Assembly (NCBI RefSeq): GCF_000223215.1
Contig: NC_017243.1
Span: 2,976,001-3,040,000, forward strand
Length of the DNA stretch: 64,000 nt
Source of the DNA: Brachyspira intermedia PWS/A
Lineage (GTDB): Bacteria; Spirochaetota; Brachyspiria; Brachyspirales; Brachyspiraceae
Reading direction: 5' to 3'
Numbering within the stretch: position 1 is the stretch's first letter; every line of letters starts with the position of its first letter. Both the position numbers and the translations under genes were made by a program. A model generated the notes under the pieces. It ran no database searches, was not told the origin of the DNA, and saw only the letters and a list, made by a program, of their open reading frames with translations. Below are positions 52,700 to 60,570 of this stretch, in pieces.

Positions 52700-53809
52700 A
52701 TGCAGAACAATATGCATGAAAAGTACATGAAAATGGCTATAGAGGAAGCTAAAAAAGGAGAAGGTTTTACAAGTCCTAATCCTTTGGTTGGTGCTGTTAT
52801 AGTGAAAGACGGAAAAGTTATAGGCATTGGATACCATAAAAAATGCGGTGAAAATCATGCAGAGATTAATGCTTTTTTAGATGCCAAAGAAAAAGGCGAA
52901 AATGTTGAAGATGCTGATATATATGTAACTTTAGAGCCTTGTTCTCATTATGGAAAAACTCCTCCTTGTGCTGATGCTATTATAAAAAATAAATTAAAAA
53001 GAGTGATTATAGGATGCGTTGATTCTAATCCCAAAGTAGCAGGAAATGGCATAAAAAAATTAAAAGATGCTGGCATTGAAGTTATAGTAAATGTGCTTGA
53101 AGAAGAATGCAGAAAATTAAATGAGGTTTTCTTCTATTATATAGCTAATAAAAGACCATTTATTGTTATGAAATATGCTATGACTATTGATGGTAAAATA
53201 GCTACTGTAAGCGGAAAATCAAAATGGATAACTTCAGAAAAAACTAGAGAGCATTCTCATAGATTTAGAAATAAATACTCTGCTATAATGGTTGGAATAA
53301 ATACTGTAATAGAAGATAATCCTACACTTAATTGCAGACTTCCAAATACTAGAAATCCTATAAGAATAATTTTGGATAGTTCTTTAAAAATAGATTTGTA
53401 TTCTAATATTTGTAAAACTGCTAAAGAAATAAAAACTTTTATAGCTACTATTAGCGATGATGATAAAAAAATAAAAGAACTTGAAAGTTTTGGTATAGAT
53501 ATAATAAAAACAGAAAATGATAATGGCAAAGTTAGTTTAAAAGATTTGATGAGAATACTCGGAGAAGAAAAAGATATTGACAGTGTGTATGTTGAAGGCG
53601 GTGCTGCTTTACATGCGAGTTTATTAAAAGAAAAGCTAGTAAATAAGGCTTTGATTTATATAGCACCAAAAATATTCGGAGGTCTTGAAGCAAAAAGCCC
53701 TATAGGAGGCGAAGGGATAGATGATCCTAATGATGCTGTTAAACTTACTGAAGGCAGCATAACAAAAATAGAAGACGATTTATTTTTAGAGTATTACTTA
53801 CAATATTAA
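52700..53809 (+). CDS. ribD: Bifunctional diaminohydroxyphosphoribosylaminopyrimidine deaminase/reductase
   Basis: This 369-residue protein joins an N-terminal deaminase (TSPNPLVGAVIVKDGKVIG, the Zn motif NHAEINAF and PCSHYGKTPPCADAII) to a C-terminal NADPH reductase (RPFIVMKYAMTIDGKIAT, VEGGAALHASLLKEKLV). It performs two early steps of riboflavin synthesis. The length is normal. It is the first gene after the FMN riboswitch. A fragment of the MITE-like interior (TTTTTGCCACGGGAAAAAGT) lies between it and ribE. Confidence 0.95.
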   Translation: MQNNMHEKYMKMAIEEAKKGEGFTSPNPLVGAVIVKDGKVIGIGYHKKCGENHAEINAFLDAKEKGENVEDADIYVTLEPCSHYGKTPPCADAIIKNKLKRVIIGCVDSNPKVAGNGIKKLKDAGIEVIVNVLEEECRKLNEVFFYYIANKRPFIVMKYAMTIDGKIATVSGKSKWITSEKTREHSHRFRNKYSAIMVGINTVIEDNPTLNCRLPNTRNPIRIILDSSLKIDLYSNICKTAKEIKTFIATISDDDKKIKELESFGIDIIKTENDNGKVSLKDLMRILGEEKDIDSVYVEGGAALHASLLKEKLVNKALIYIAPKIFGGLEAKSPIGGEGIDDPNDAVKLTEGSITKIEDDLFLEYYLQY

Positions 53810-53908
53810 TAGATAAATTTTATTATTAAATTAATATACCTTGTGCTTTTTGGTACTTTTTGCCACGGGAAAAAGTACAGAAATTATTTAAGAGAGAAAA
53901 TATTAATA

Positions 53909-54550
53909 ATGTTTACTGGTATAGTTGAAGAAATAGGAACTGTTAAATCTGTACAAAGCAAAGTTATCACGATAGAAGCAAGCAAAATATTCGATGATTT
54001 GCACTTAGGTGATAGTGTTGCTGTTAATGGTACTTGTTTAACAGTATCTAGTTTTGATAATAAAATATTTAATGCAGATGTTACTCAAGAAACTTTGAAC
54101 CGTACTAATTTAGGAAGTTTAAAAAACGGAAGTAAAGTTAATCTTGAAAGAGCTATGACTTTAAGCGGAAGATTTGGCGGTCATATAGTAAGCGGACATA
54201 TTGACGGAGTGGGAAGCATTAAGTCTATGAAGAAAGATGACAATGCTATAATACTCACTATTGAAGTGCCTAAACACTTAATGAAGTATATAGTAGAAAA
54301 AGGTTCTGTTGCTGTTGACGGCATAAGTTTGACAGTGGCAAGTTTAACCGATAATACTTTTTCTATAGCGGTTATTCCTCATACATTGAAGGAAACTGTA
54401 CTTTATTATAAAAAAGAAGGTGATAAGGTTAATATTGAAAATGATGTTATAGGCAAATATGTTGAAAGGCTTTTAACATTTAAAGAAGATAATGATGATA
54501 GTAAAAAATCCAATATAACAATGGACTTTTTACTTAAAAATGGTTTTTAA
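53909..54550 (+). CDS. ribE: Riboflavin synthase alpha chain
   Basis: The 213-residue protein consists of two lumazine-binding repeats (MFTGIVEEIGTVKS, LGDSVAVNGTCLTVSSFD; then FGGHIVSGHIDGVGSIKSM, EKGSVAVDGISLTVASLT). It converts two 6,7-dimethyl-8-ribityllumazine to riboflavin. I start at ATG 53909, since MFTGIVEE is the universal N-terminus; the longer upstream frame runs through a repeat fragment. Second gene of the rib operon. Confidence 0.95.
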   Translation: MFTGIVEEIGTVKSVQSKVITIEASKIFDDLHLGDSVAVNGTCLTVSSFDNKIFNADVTQETLNRTNLGSLKNGSKVNLERAMTLSGRFGGHIVSGHIDGVGSIKSMKKDDNAIILTIEVPKHLMKYIVEKGSVAVDGISLTVASLTDNTFSIAVIPHTLKETVLYYKKEGDKVNIENDVIGKYVERLLTFKEDNDDSKKSNITMDFLLKNGF

Positions 54551-54632
54551 TAATTATGCACTTTTTACAGCTTTTTACAGCTAATAAATATTAGGAAAAA
54601 GTTGAATAAAAAATAAAAATGGAGCATTAAAA

Positions 54633-55832
54633 ATGGAAAATGTTTACAGCACTATTGATGAAGCTTTAGAGGATTTAAGAAACGGAAAAATTATAGTTGT
54701 TTCTGATGATGAAGATAGAGAAAATGAAGGCGATTTAATCTGTGCGGCAGAATTTGCTACTACAGAAAATATCAACTTTATGGCTACTTATGCTAAGGGT
54801 TTGATATGTATGCCTATGAGTAAAGAAATTACTAATAGATTAAATTTAAATCAAATGGTTACAAAAAATACTGATAATCATGAAACAGCTTTCACAGTAT
54901 CTATTGACCATGTTGAAACTACAACAGGTATATCAGCAGTTGAAAGATCTATCACAGCTTTAAAAGTTATTGATGAAAATGCTAAACCTGAAGATTTTAG
55001 ACGTCCCGGTCATATGTTCCCATTACTTGCAAAAGAAGGCGGAGTATTAGTAAGAATGGGACATACTGAAGCTACTGTTGATTTGATGAGATTAGCAGGT
55101 TTAAAAGAATGTGGTTTATGCTGCGAGATTATGAGAGATGACGGTGATATGATGAGAAGAGATGATTTGATTGATTTCGCTAAAAAACATAATCTTAAAA
55201 TGATAACTGTTTCTGATTTGATTGATTATAGAAAAAAGAATGAAGATTTAATGGAGCTTTATGCTAAGGCTAAAATGCCTACTAAATATGGTGAGTTTGA
55301 AATACTTACTTTCGTAAATAAAATCACAAAAGAACATCATGTAGTTTTAACTATGGGAGATATTTCAAGCGGAGAAGATGTACTTTGCAGAGTTCATTCT
55401 GAATGTTTGACAGGCGATGCATTAGGCTCAAAAAGATGCGATTGCGGTGAACAGTATGATTATGCTATGAGAAAAATTGCTGAGGAAGGCAGGGGCATCA
55501 TGGTTTATATGCGTCAGGAAGGAAGAGGAATAGGACTTGTTAATAAATTAAGAGCTTATGAACTTCAGGACAGCGGACTTGATACAGTTGATGCTAATAT
55601 AGCTTTGGGCTTCAGAGATGATATGCGTGAATATTATGAGGCTTATCAAATGCTTAAAAATTTAGGTATTAAGAGCATAAAAATAATGACTAATAACCCA
55701 GATAAAATAAAGTATTTGAATAATTACGGCTTAGAGATAAAAGACAGAGTACCTATACAGATAGAAGCTTCAGAGTATGATGCATTTTATCTAAAGACTA
55801 AAAAGGAAAGAATGGGTCATATTTTAGATTAA
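54633..55832 (+). CDS. ribBA: Bifunctional 3,4-dihydroxy-2-butanone-4-phosphate synthase / GTP cyclohydrolase II
   Basis: The 399-residue fusion has RibB ([40 protein letters not shown]) and RibA ([19 protein letters not shown] with three Zn Cys, [20 protein letters not shown]). It supplies both precursors of lumazine. The next rib gene, ribH, lies 1.56 kb away because an Rpn nuclease gene and structured repeats occupy the gap. A hairpin with a T-run starts at its stop codon and may end or attenuate the transcript. Confidence 0.95.
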   Translation: MENVYSTIDEALEDLRNGKIIVVSDDEDRENEGDLICAAEFATTENINFMATYAKGLICMPMSKEITNRLNLNQMVTKNTDNHETAFTVSIDHVETTTGISAVERSITALKVIDENAKPEDFRRPGHMFPLLAKEGGVLVRMGHTEATVDLMRLAGLKECGLCCEIMRDDGDMMRRDDLIDFAKKHNLKMITVSDLIDYRKKNEDLMELYAKAKMPTKYGEFEILTFVNKITKEHHVVLTMGDISSGEDVLCRVHSECLTGDALGSKRCDCGEQYDYAMRKIAEEGRGIMVYMRQEGRGIGLVNKLRAYELQDSGLDTVDANIALGFRDDMREYYEAYQMLKNLGIKSIKIMTNNPDKIKYLNNYGLEIKDRVPIQIEASEYDAFYLKTKKERMGHILD

Positions 55833-55893
55833 AAAACTTGTGAGTGCCTGACATTTGCAAAAATGTCAGGGCCTATCAACGAACAAGTTTTTT
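55832..55893 (+). repeat. Structured repeat A: nested hairpin with T-run directly after ribBA
   Basis: The outer stem is AAAAACTTGT (55832-55841) with ACAAGTTTTT (55883-55892), 10 bp perfect. The inner stem is CCTGACATTT (55847-55856) with AAATGTCAGG (55861-55870), 10 bp perfect, closed by a GCAA (GNRA) tetraloop. GAGTG and GCCTATCAACGA are left unpaired at the junction. The T-run could make it a terminator. Its first half resembles the end of the Rpn C-terminal reading frame near 56919-56956. Confidence 0.7.
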
Positions 55894-55941
55894 ATATATA
55901 TATAAAACGTATGGGCCATATATAGATTGAATTTAAAAATA

Positions 55942-56024
55942 AAAAATTACGAGCCTCTGTAAACTGACAAAGGAAGTTGCTAGAGCTTATCACAATAGAC
56001 ATACAAAGCAAGCTAGTAATTTTT
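55942..56024 (+). repeat. Structured repeat B upstream of the Rpn gene
   Basis: The outer stem is AAAAATTAC (55942-55950) with GTAATTTTT (56016-56024), 9 bp perfect. The inner arm CTCTGTAAACT and AGTTGCTAGAG pairs at 9 of 11 positions around GACAAAGGA. It has the same GAGC entry sequence as the array at 56958-57370. Confidence 0.65.
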
Positions 56025-56043
56025 TATGATATAGACTAGCATT

Positions 56044-56071
56044 TTGACATTTATATTAATTTTATTATAAT
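56044..56071 (+). promoter_or_regulatory. Promoter of the Rpn gene
   Basis: TTGACA (56044-56049), 16 bp, TATAAT (56066-56071). The expected start is within about 3 bases of the ATG at 56081, so the mRNA is probably leaderless. Confidence 0.65.
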
Positions 56072-56080
56072 GTTTGTATT

Positions 56081-56644
56081 ATGGATAATGTAAAATATTT
56101 TAATACATTGAATGATTATTTTGTAAGATATCTTTTATCTGATAGAGGAAGTGAAGCAATATTGTTGGATTTTATTAATTCAATAATGCTTGACTCCAAT
56201 ATGAAAACATTTAGAAGTGTTGAAATACTAACTCCATTTAATTATAAAGAAAATTATGAAGATAAAGAAACAATTACAGATGTAAAATGTATAACTCAAA
56301 ATGGCTCAGTTGTTGTAATAGAGATTCAGCTTCAAGGAAATTCAAGGTTTCCAGAGAGAATACTTTATTATTGGGCTTCTAATTACAGCAAACTTTTAAA
56401 GCAGGGTGAAAAATATGATGCTCTAACTCCTGTAATTAGTATTAATCTTCTTAATTTTAATTTAGATGATTCAGAAAATATTCATTCCTGCTATATGATT
56501 TATGATACAGGTAATCAAAGATTATTAACTGATCATTTACAAATACACATAATTGAAGTAAAAAAATTTAAATACAATTTATTAAAACCTGATTTAAATT
56601 GCTGGCTTAAATTTTTTACTATAAAGGAAAGTGATAATAAGTAG
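56081..56644 (+). CDS. Rpn/YhgA-like PD-(D/E)xK nuclease (putative transposase), N-terminal part
   Basis: The 187 residues comprise the nuclease domain of the recombination-promoting nuclease (Rpn) family: start NVKYFNTLNDYFVRYLLSD, active-site run ETITDVKCITQ and VVVIEIQLQG, then RILYYWASNYSKLLKQGE. The frame ends at TAG 56642-56644 and continues in the same frame at ATG 56651, so one amber codon splits a gene of normal length. Rpn enzymes are DNA endonucleases with toxic or defence activity in E. coli. No Shine-Dalgarno precedes ATG 56081, and the promoter sits right at the start. Confidence 0.88.
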   Translation: MDNVKYFNTLNDYFVRYLLSDRGSEAILLDFINSIMLDSNMKTFRSVEILTPFNYKENYEDKETITDVKCITQNGSVVVIEIQLQGNSRFPERILYYWASNYSKLLKQGEKYDALTPVISINLLNFNLDDSENIHSCYMIYDTGNQRLLTDHLQIHIIEVKKFKYNLLKPDLNCWLKFFTIKESDNK

Positions 56645-56650
56645 GTTATA

Positions 56651-56929
56651 ATGTCAGAATTAGTAAAAGAAAAGCCTATAATGGAAGAAGTACAAAGAAG
56701 ATATAATAACTTCATTAAAGATAGATTGATGATGAATGAATATGATAAAAGACAAGCATATTTATATGGTAATCAAATAATGCTTGAAGAAGAACGAAGA
56801 CTAGGAATTGAAGAAGGTAAAAAAGAACAGCAAATATCTATAGCTAGAAACTTTAAAAAAGCCGGCATAGATATAAAAATAATTAGTGAAAATACAGGTT
56901 TGAGTATAGAAGAAATAGAAAACTTGTGA
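56651..56929 (+). CDS. Rpn family C-terminal part, possible separate small protein
   Basis: The 92 residues correspond to the C-terminal helical region of Rpn proteins (RLMMNEYDKRQAYLYGNQIM, LGIEEGKKEQQISIARNFKK, GLSIEEIENL). It is in frame with the nuclease part, separated only by TAG GTT ATA. A weak AGG lies 5 bases before the ATG. Some E. coli Rpn genes are reported to make such a C-terminal product from an internal start, which restrains the full nuclease; here the stop codon would make the separation obligatory unless read through. Alternatively it is simple gene decay. Confidence 0.7.
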   Translation: MSELVKEKPIMEEVQRRYNNFIKDRLMMNEYDKRQAYLYGNQIMLEEERRLGIEEGKKEQQISIARNFKKAGIDIKIISENTGLSIEEIENL

Positions 56930-56957
56930 GTATATGGCATTTACAAAATGTCAGGGT

Positions 56958-57370
56958 TCTAGCAAATTTAAAATATAAAGCTAGATAAATTGCGAGCCTC
57001 TGGAAACTAATAAAGAAAATTGCTAGAACTTATTTCCATAGGCATTAAAGCGAGCCAAGCAAGTAGGCACCTTTACGGGTGGCATAGCAATAATAAGAAA
57101 AAGCGAGCCGAAGCCAGCTAGTGAGTTTACTCGCTAGCTTATTTAAGGCGTAGGCAAGCATAGCAATAATAATAAAATTTTCTAGCAAATTTAAAATATA
57201 TAAAGCTAGATAAATTGCGAGCCTCTGATAACTGACGAAGGAAGTTGCCAGAGCCTAGATAGCGAGCAATTTTCTAGCAAATTTAAAATATATAAAGCTA
57301 GATAAATTGCGAGCCTCTGGTAACTGACGAAGGAAGTTGCCAGGGCCTAGATAGCGAGCAATTTTCTAGC
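56958..57370 (+). repeat. Tandem structured-repeat array between the Rpn gene and ribH
   Basis: Two 92-bp units (TCTAGC at 57181, 57273 and 57365) and a longer, diverged first unit (TCTAGC at 56958). Each unit has GCTAGA-T-AAATTGC pairing with GCAATTT-TCTAGC as outer stem, an inner 11-bp arm CTCTGRTAACT/AGTTGCCAGRG around GACGAAGGA, and constant GAGC and CTAGATAGCGA joints. Unit 1 contains an insertion with the hairpin GCTAGTGAGT/ACTCGCTAGC near 57115-57138. The last TCTAGC lies 13 bases before the ribH ribosome site. Confidence 0.75.
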
Positions 57371-57393
57371 AAATTTAAAAAAGGATAGTTAAT

Positions 57394-57864
57394 ATGAAAA
57401 CTTTTGAAGGAAAACTCGTTAGTGAAAAACCAATTAAAATCGGTATAGTGTGTGCTAGATTCAATGAATTCATTGTTTCTAAACTTTTGGGCGGTGCTTT
57501 AGATGCTTTATCTCGTCATAACATAAAAGACGATGATATTACTGTAGCTTGGGTGCCTGGTGCTTTTGAGATACCTCTAATAGCTTCTAAAATGGCTAAA
57601 TCTAAAAAGTATGATGCTGTTGTTTGTTTGGGTGCTGTTATAAGAGGTTCTACTACTCATTATGATTATGTTTGTGCTGAAGTTTCTAAAGGTATTGCCA
57701 ATGTTTCTCTTAATTCTGATATACCTGTAATGTTCGGCGTACTTACTACTGAAAACATTGAACAGGCTATTGAAAGAGCAGGAACTAAAGCTGGAAACAA
57801 GGGATTTGATTCTGCTATGGCTGCTATTGAAATGGTTAATTTAATCAGAGAGATAGAAAAGTAA
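57394..57864 (+). CDS. ribH: 6,7-dimethyl-8-ribityllumazine synthase
   Basis: The 156-residue protein has normal length with [38 protein letters not shown] and [20 protein letters not shown] holding the catalytic His. It condenses the RibB and RibD products to lumazine, forming icosahedral or pentameric shells. It is separated from ribBA by the Rpn insertion; its ribosome site AAGGAT follows the structured array, which might influence its expression. A strong terminator ends the operon. Confidence 0.95.
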   Translation: MKTFEGKLVSEKPIKIGIVCARFNEFIVSKLLGGALDALSRHNIKDDDITVAWVPGAFEIPLIASKMAKSKKYDAVVCLGAVIRGSTTHYDYVCAEVSKGIANVSLNSDIPVMFGVLTTENIEQAIERAGTKAGNKGFDSAMAAIEMVNLIREIEK

Positions 57865-57898
57865 ATATCTTATAAATTTATATTATTTTCATATTATA

Positions 57899-57940
57899 AA
57901 AACAAGGGCTTAAATTATTTTTTAAGTTCCTTGTTTTTTT
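57899..57940 (+). terminator. Terminator of ribH
   Basis: AAAACAAGG with the inner GCTTAAA pairs with TTTAAGTT and CCTTGTTTT, followed by a T-run. Confidence 0.85.
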
Positions 57941-58063
57941 ATTTTCCTTATTTGTATTATTTGTTATATTTATAATAATAAAATTGTCATTTAATAACTA
58001 TTTATTTTTTATAAATTTAGTATATTATTTATTAGAATTTTTTACTAATAAGGAGCTTATCTT

Positions 58064-58552
58064 ATGAATTTGAAAGGATCTAAAACTGAGGTTAATTTGA
58101 GAAATGCTTTTATAGGTGAGGCTATGGCTAGATGTAGGTACATGTATTATGCTGAAAAAGCCCGTGAGGAAGGAAAAGAAGATGTTGCTGCTGCTTATGA
58201 AAAATTTGCAAGAAATGAACAGGAACATGCTAAAATATGGTTTGAAAATTTTCATGGTATACCTACTACAGAAGAAAATTTAAAAGAATCTATAATAAAT
58301 GAAAATTACGAATCTATAGATATGTATCTTTCTTATGCTAAAACTGCCCAAGAAGAAGGTTTTGATGAGTTGGCTATGGCTTTTATGAATGTTGCGAGGA
58401 TTGAAGATGGACATAAAAAACAATTCCAAAGTTTACTTAGAGCTAGTAAAGTAGATATACCAAGCTGGCAATGTGATATATGCGGATATATAGATTCTGA
58501 AAATAAAAATCCTAGTATATGTCCTGTATGTAAGCATAAAATAAAAAAATAA
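58064..58552 (+). CDS. Rubrerythrin
   Basis: This 162-residue protein has an N-terminal four-helix di-iron domain (ARCRYMYYAEKAREEG, ARNEQEHAKIWFENFHG, ARIEDGHKKQFQSLLRA) and a C-terminal rubredoxin-like knuckle with paired Cys (WQCDICGYID, ICPVCKHK). It reduces hydrogen peroxide in anaerobes, using electrons from NADH via rubredoxin-type partners. A nearby flavoprotein oxidase-like gene (59014-60354, convergent) fits an oxidative-stress neighbourhood. The ribosome site is AAGGAG. Confidence 0.95.
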   Translation: MNLKGSKTEVNLRNAFIGEAMARCRYMYYAEKAREEGKEDVAAAYEKFARNEQEHAKIWFENFHGIPTTEENLKESIINENYESIDMYLSYAKTAQEEGFDELAMAFMNVARIEDGHKKQFQSLLRASKVDIPSWQCDICGYIDSENKNPSICPVCKHKIKK

Positions 58553-58568
58553 TAATCAATATCATATT

Positions 58569-58629
58569 TAATATCCTATTGTAAGTTTTACTATTAGTTA
58601 AATAATAGAAATATTTGCAATAGGATATT
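58569..58629 (+). terminator. Long hairpin downstream of rubrerythrin
   Basis: AATATCCTATTG (58569-58580) and CAATAGGATATT (58618-58629) form a perfect 12-bp stem with a second hairpin (CTATTA/TAATAG) in the loop. No T-run follows on the plus strand, so it may be a processing or boundary structure rather than a terminator. Confidence 0.55.
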
Positions 58630-58643
58630 AAAAAATTTTATTT

Positions 58644-58961
58644 ACATACCCCGCCCTTTTTATTTCAATGTTTTCATTAAAATTTTTATTTTATATATAT
58701 TTATTGCCTACAAAGAAAAAGCATCCCCGCCCAAGTGTTATTTAAATTAAAAACTACTCAACGCACGGTGAACGAAATTTTTTATATAATTAAAATGTTA
58801 TTATAAATCAGTTCATAATTATAGCTTTATCCTGCGTGCGGTTAATGACATCATAATCGTATAAAAAACTTGGGTGGGCAGCTAAAATGTCAGTTTAAGT
58901 TTATAAGAAAAATTAAACTGTAATACCAGAAAAAATAAAAAGCCTAGAGGGTGGGGAGTGA
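58644..58961. repeat. Modular palindromic repeat, full symmetric form
   Basis: TACCCCGCCCTTT (58648), GCATCCCCGCCCAAGTG (near 58721), AACGCACGGTGAA (58754), CTGCGTGCGGTTAA (near 58831), ACTTGGGTGGGCAGC (near 58868) and GAGGGTGGGGAGTGA (near 58947): all six modules, between convergent genes. Confidence 0.8.
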
Positions 58962-58964
58962 AAA

Positions 58965-58998
58965 TAAATAACCATGCTGCATTAATAACAGCATGGTT
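58965..58998 (-). terminator. Terminator of the flavoprotein gene
   Basis: AACCATGCTG (58970-58979) and CAGCATGGTT (58989-58998) form a perfect 10-bp stem, T-rich on the minus strand afterwards. Confidence 0.8.
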
Positions 58999-59013
58999 TA
59001 AAATTAATATTGT

Positions 59014-60354
59014 TTATTTAGCCGCATTTCCTGCCACATTCAAAGAATCCCAAGTTCTTGCGAAAGGAGGAGCATAACATAAATCTAACATTCCTAATTC
59101 ATCTACAGTAAGCCCTGCATGTATACAAGCAGCTATAACATCAGCCCTCAATACAGCACCTCTTTTTCCTAATATCTGACCGCCTATTATCTTTCTGCTA
59201 TCAGCTAAATATATAAGTTTTATATGTAAGTCCTGATAACCAGGATAATAATGTGTATGATCTAAATCTTTTACAGTAACAGTTTTGTAATTGATATTTC
59301 TTTTTTTAGCTTCTTCTTCTGTTATACCTGTTCTTGCAGCTTCAAGTTCAAAAGCAAGTATACAGGCACTAGTTAAACTTCCTATAAACTTTTCATGCCC
59401 TCCTACCAAATTGCTTGCAACCATTCTTCCTAATTTGTTAGCCCCTGTAGCAAGAGCAGCATAAGTCTGATCATCTAATACTTTATCATATATGCTAGCA
59501 CAATCTCCAGCAGCATATATAGAATCAATGCTTGTTTTTCCTTCCCTATCAACTAAAATAGCACCATTATCCATTAATTTAATGCCAACTTCTTTAGCTA
59601 AATCATTATTAGGTGTAACACCTATAGCAACAACAACATAATCAGCATCATATTTACCTTTGTCTGTAATAACTGCTTTTACATTATTGTTATTATCAGC
59701 TTCTAATGACTGAACTTTTTCATTAAGATGTAAGTCAACATTTTCTTTTATATGCTCTATCACCATATCAGAAAATTCTTTATCAAATTTATTTCCAAAT
59801 ACTCTGTCTGAACGCTGTATAATAGTAACATTCTTTCCTATATGCTTCAAAGCATGAGCAGCCTCTATAGCTATAAATCCAGCACCCAATATTACAACAT
59901 TTTTAATATTAGAGTCTTTCATTTTCTCTCTCATATTAATAGAGTCACTAAAGTCTTTTAAAGTAGATACATTTCCTATATTAATGTTTGGTATATTAGG
60001 TATTATTGATTTTGCTCCTGTAGCTATGAGAAGCGAATCATAATTATCTTCAAATTCTTTATTATTAATAATATCTTTAACTAATACCTTCTTATTTTTA
60101 GCATCTATTTTTAAAACTTCATGCTTAACTTTCAAGTCTATTCCCGATTTTATAGTAGCCTCAGCAGTTCTTGCTATCATAGTATTAGGGCTTTCATAAA
60201 AACCGCCTACATAATAAGGCATACCGCATGCTCCCCAAGATACAACATCTGTCTTTTCATAAACCGTAATTACAGCTTCTTTATCTATTCTTCTAGCCTT
60301 AGCAGCCGCACTCATTCCGGCAGCAACGCCTCCTATTATTATAACTTTTTTCAT
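59014..60354 (-). CDS. CoA-disulfide reductase / NADH oxidase-like flavoprotein
   Basis: The 446-residue protein is a single-cysteine pyridine-nucleotide disulfide oxidoreductase: FAD motif KVIIIGGVAAGMSAAAKARR, the redox Cys in SWGACGMPYYVGG, NAD motif NVVILGAGFIAIEAAHAL and the second FAD segment TSIDSIYAAGDCA. It either reduces CoA disulfide or reduces O2 to water or peroxide with NADH; Brachyspira is known for a strong NADH oxidase. I start at ATG 60354 behind AAGGAG, since the longer frame has no ribosome site and an unlikely N-terminus. Confidence 0.87.
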   Translation of the reverse strand: MKKVIIIGGVAAGMSAAAKARRIDKEAVITVYEKTDVVSWGACGMPYYVGGFYESPNTMIARTAEATIKSGIDLKVKHEVLKIDAKNKKVLVKDIINNKEFEDNYDSLLIATGAKSIIPNIPNINIGNVSTLKDFSDSINMREKMKDSNIKNVVILGAGFIAIEAAHALKHIGKNVTIIQRSDRVFGNKFDKEFSDMVIEHIKENVDLHLNEKVQSLEADNNNNVKAVITDKGKYDADYVVVAIGVTPNNDLAKEVGIKLMDNGAILVDREGKTSIDSIYAAGDCASIYDKVLDDQTYAALATGANKLGRMVASNLVGGHEKFIGSLTSACILAFELEAARTGITEEEAKKRNINYKTVTVKDLDHTHYYPGYQDLHIKLIYLADSRKIIGGQILGKRGAVLRADVIAACIHAGLTVDELGMLDLCYAPPFARTWDSLNVAGNAAK

Positions 60355-60382
60355 TTTTAACTCCTTTTTAATACCTATATGT

Positions 60383-60411
60383 AGTATATTAAAAAATAAT
60401 AGGTTTGTCAA
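60383..60411 (-). promoter_or_regulatory. Promoter of the flavoprotein gene
   Basis: TTGACA (60411-60406), 17 bp, TATACT (60388-60383) on the minus strand, about 30 bases before the start. Its TTGACAAAC start resembles the MITE X end. Confidence 0.7.
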
Positions 60412-60570
60412 TTCTTATCGCTTATTTAAGTAATATAATAAAAATTTACAAAATTACAATGATATTTTAACTTTTTACAAAAGATATATCAAAATTAAAA
60501 AGTTGAAAAAAATTAACTTAAAGATATACTATTATACAAGTAATTATTTTTTAGGGAAAGTAAATTAATT

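Noticed and set aside
53843-53908. 22-codon N-terminal extension of riboflavin synthase
   Set aside because: It crosses a repeat fragment and MFTGIVEE is the conserved family start.
56958-57370. CRISPR-like array
   Set aside because: Units of 92 bp are repeats throughout with no unique spacers, and no cas gene is present.
57960-58000. PerR/Fur-type box (TTATAATAATAAA) before rubrerythrin
   Set aside because: About 12 of 15 consensus positions match, which is expected by chance in DNA this A+T-rich.
60355-60411. N-terminal extension of the flavoprotein
   Set aside because: It overlaps the -10 and -35 boxes and lacks a ribosome site; the FAD motif begins right after ATG 60354.
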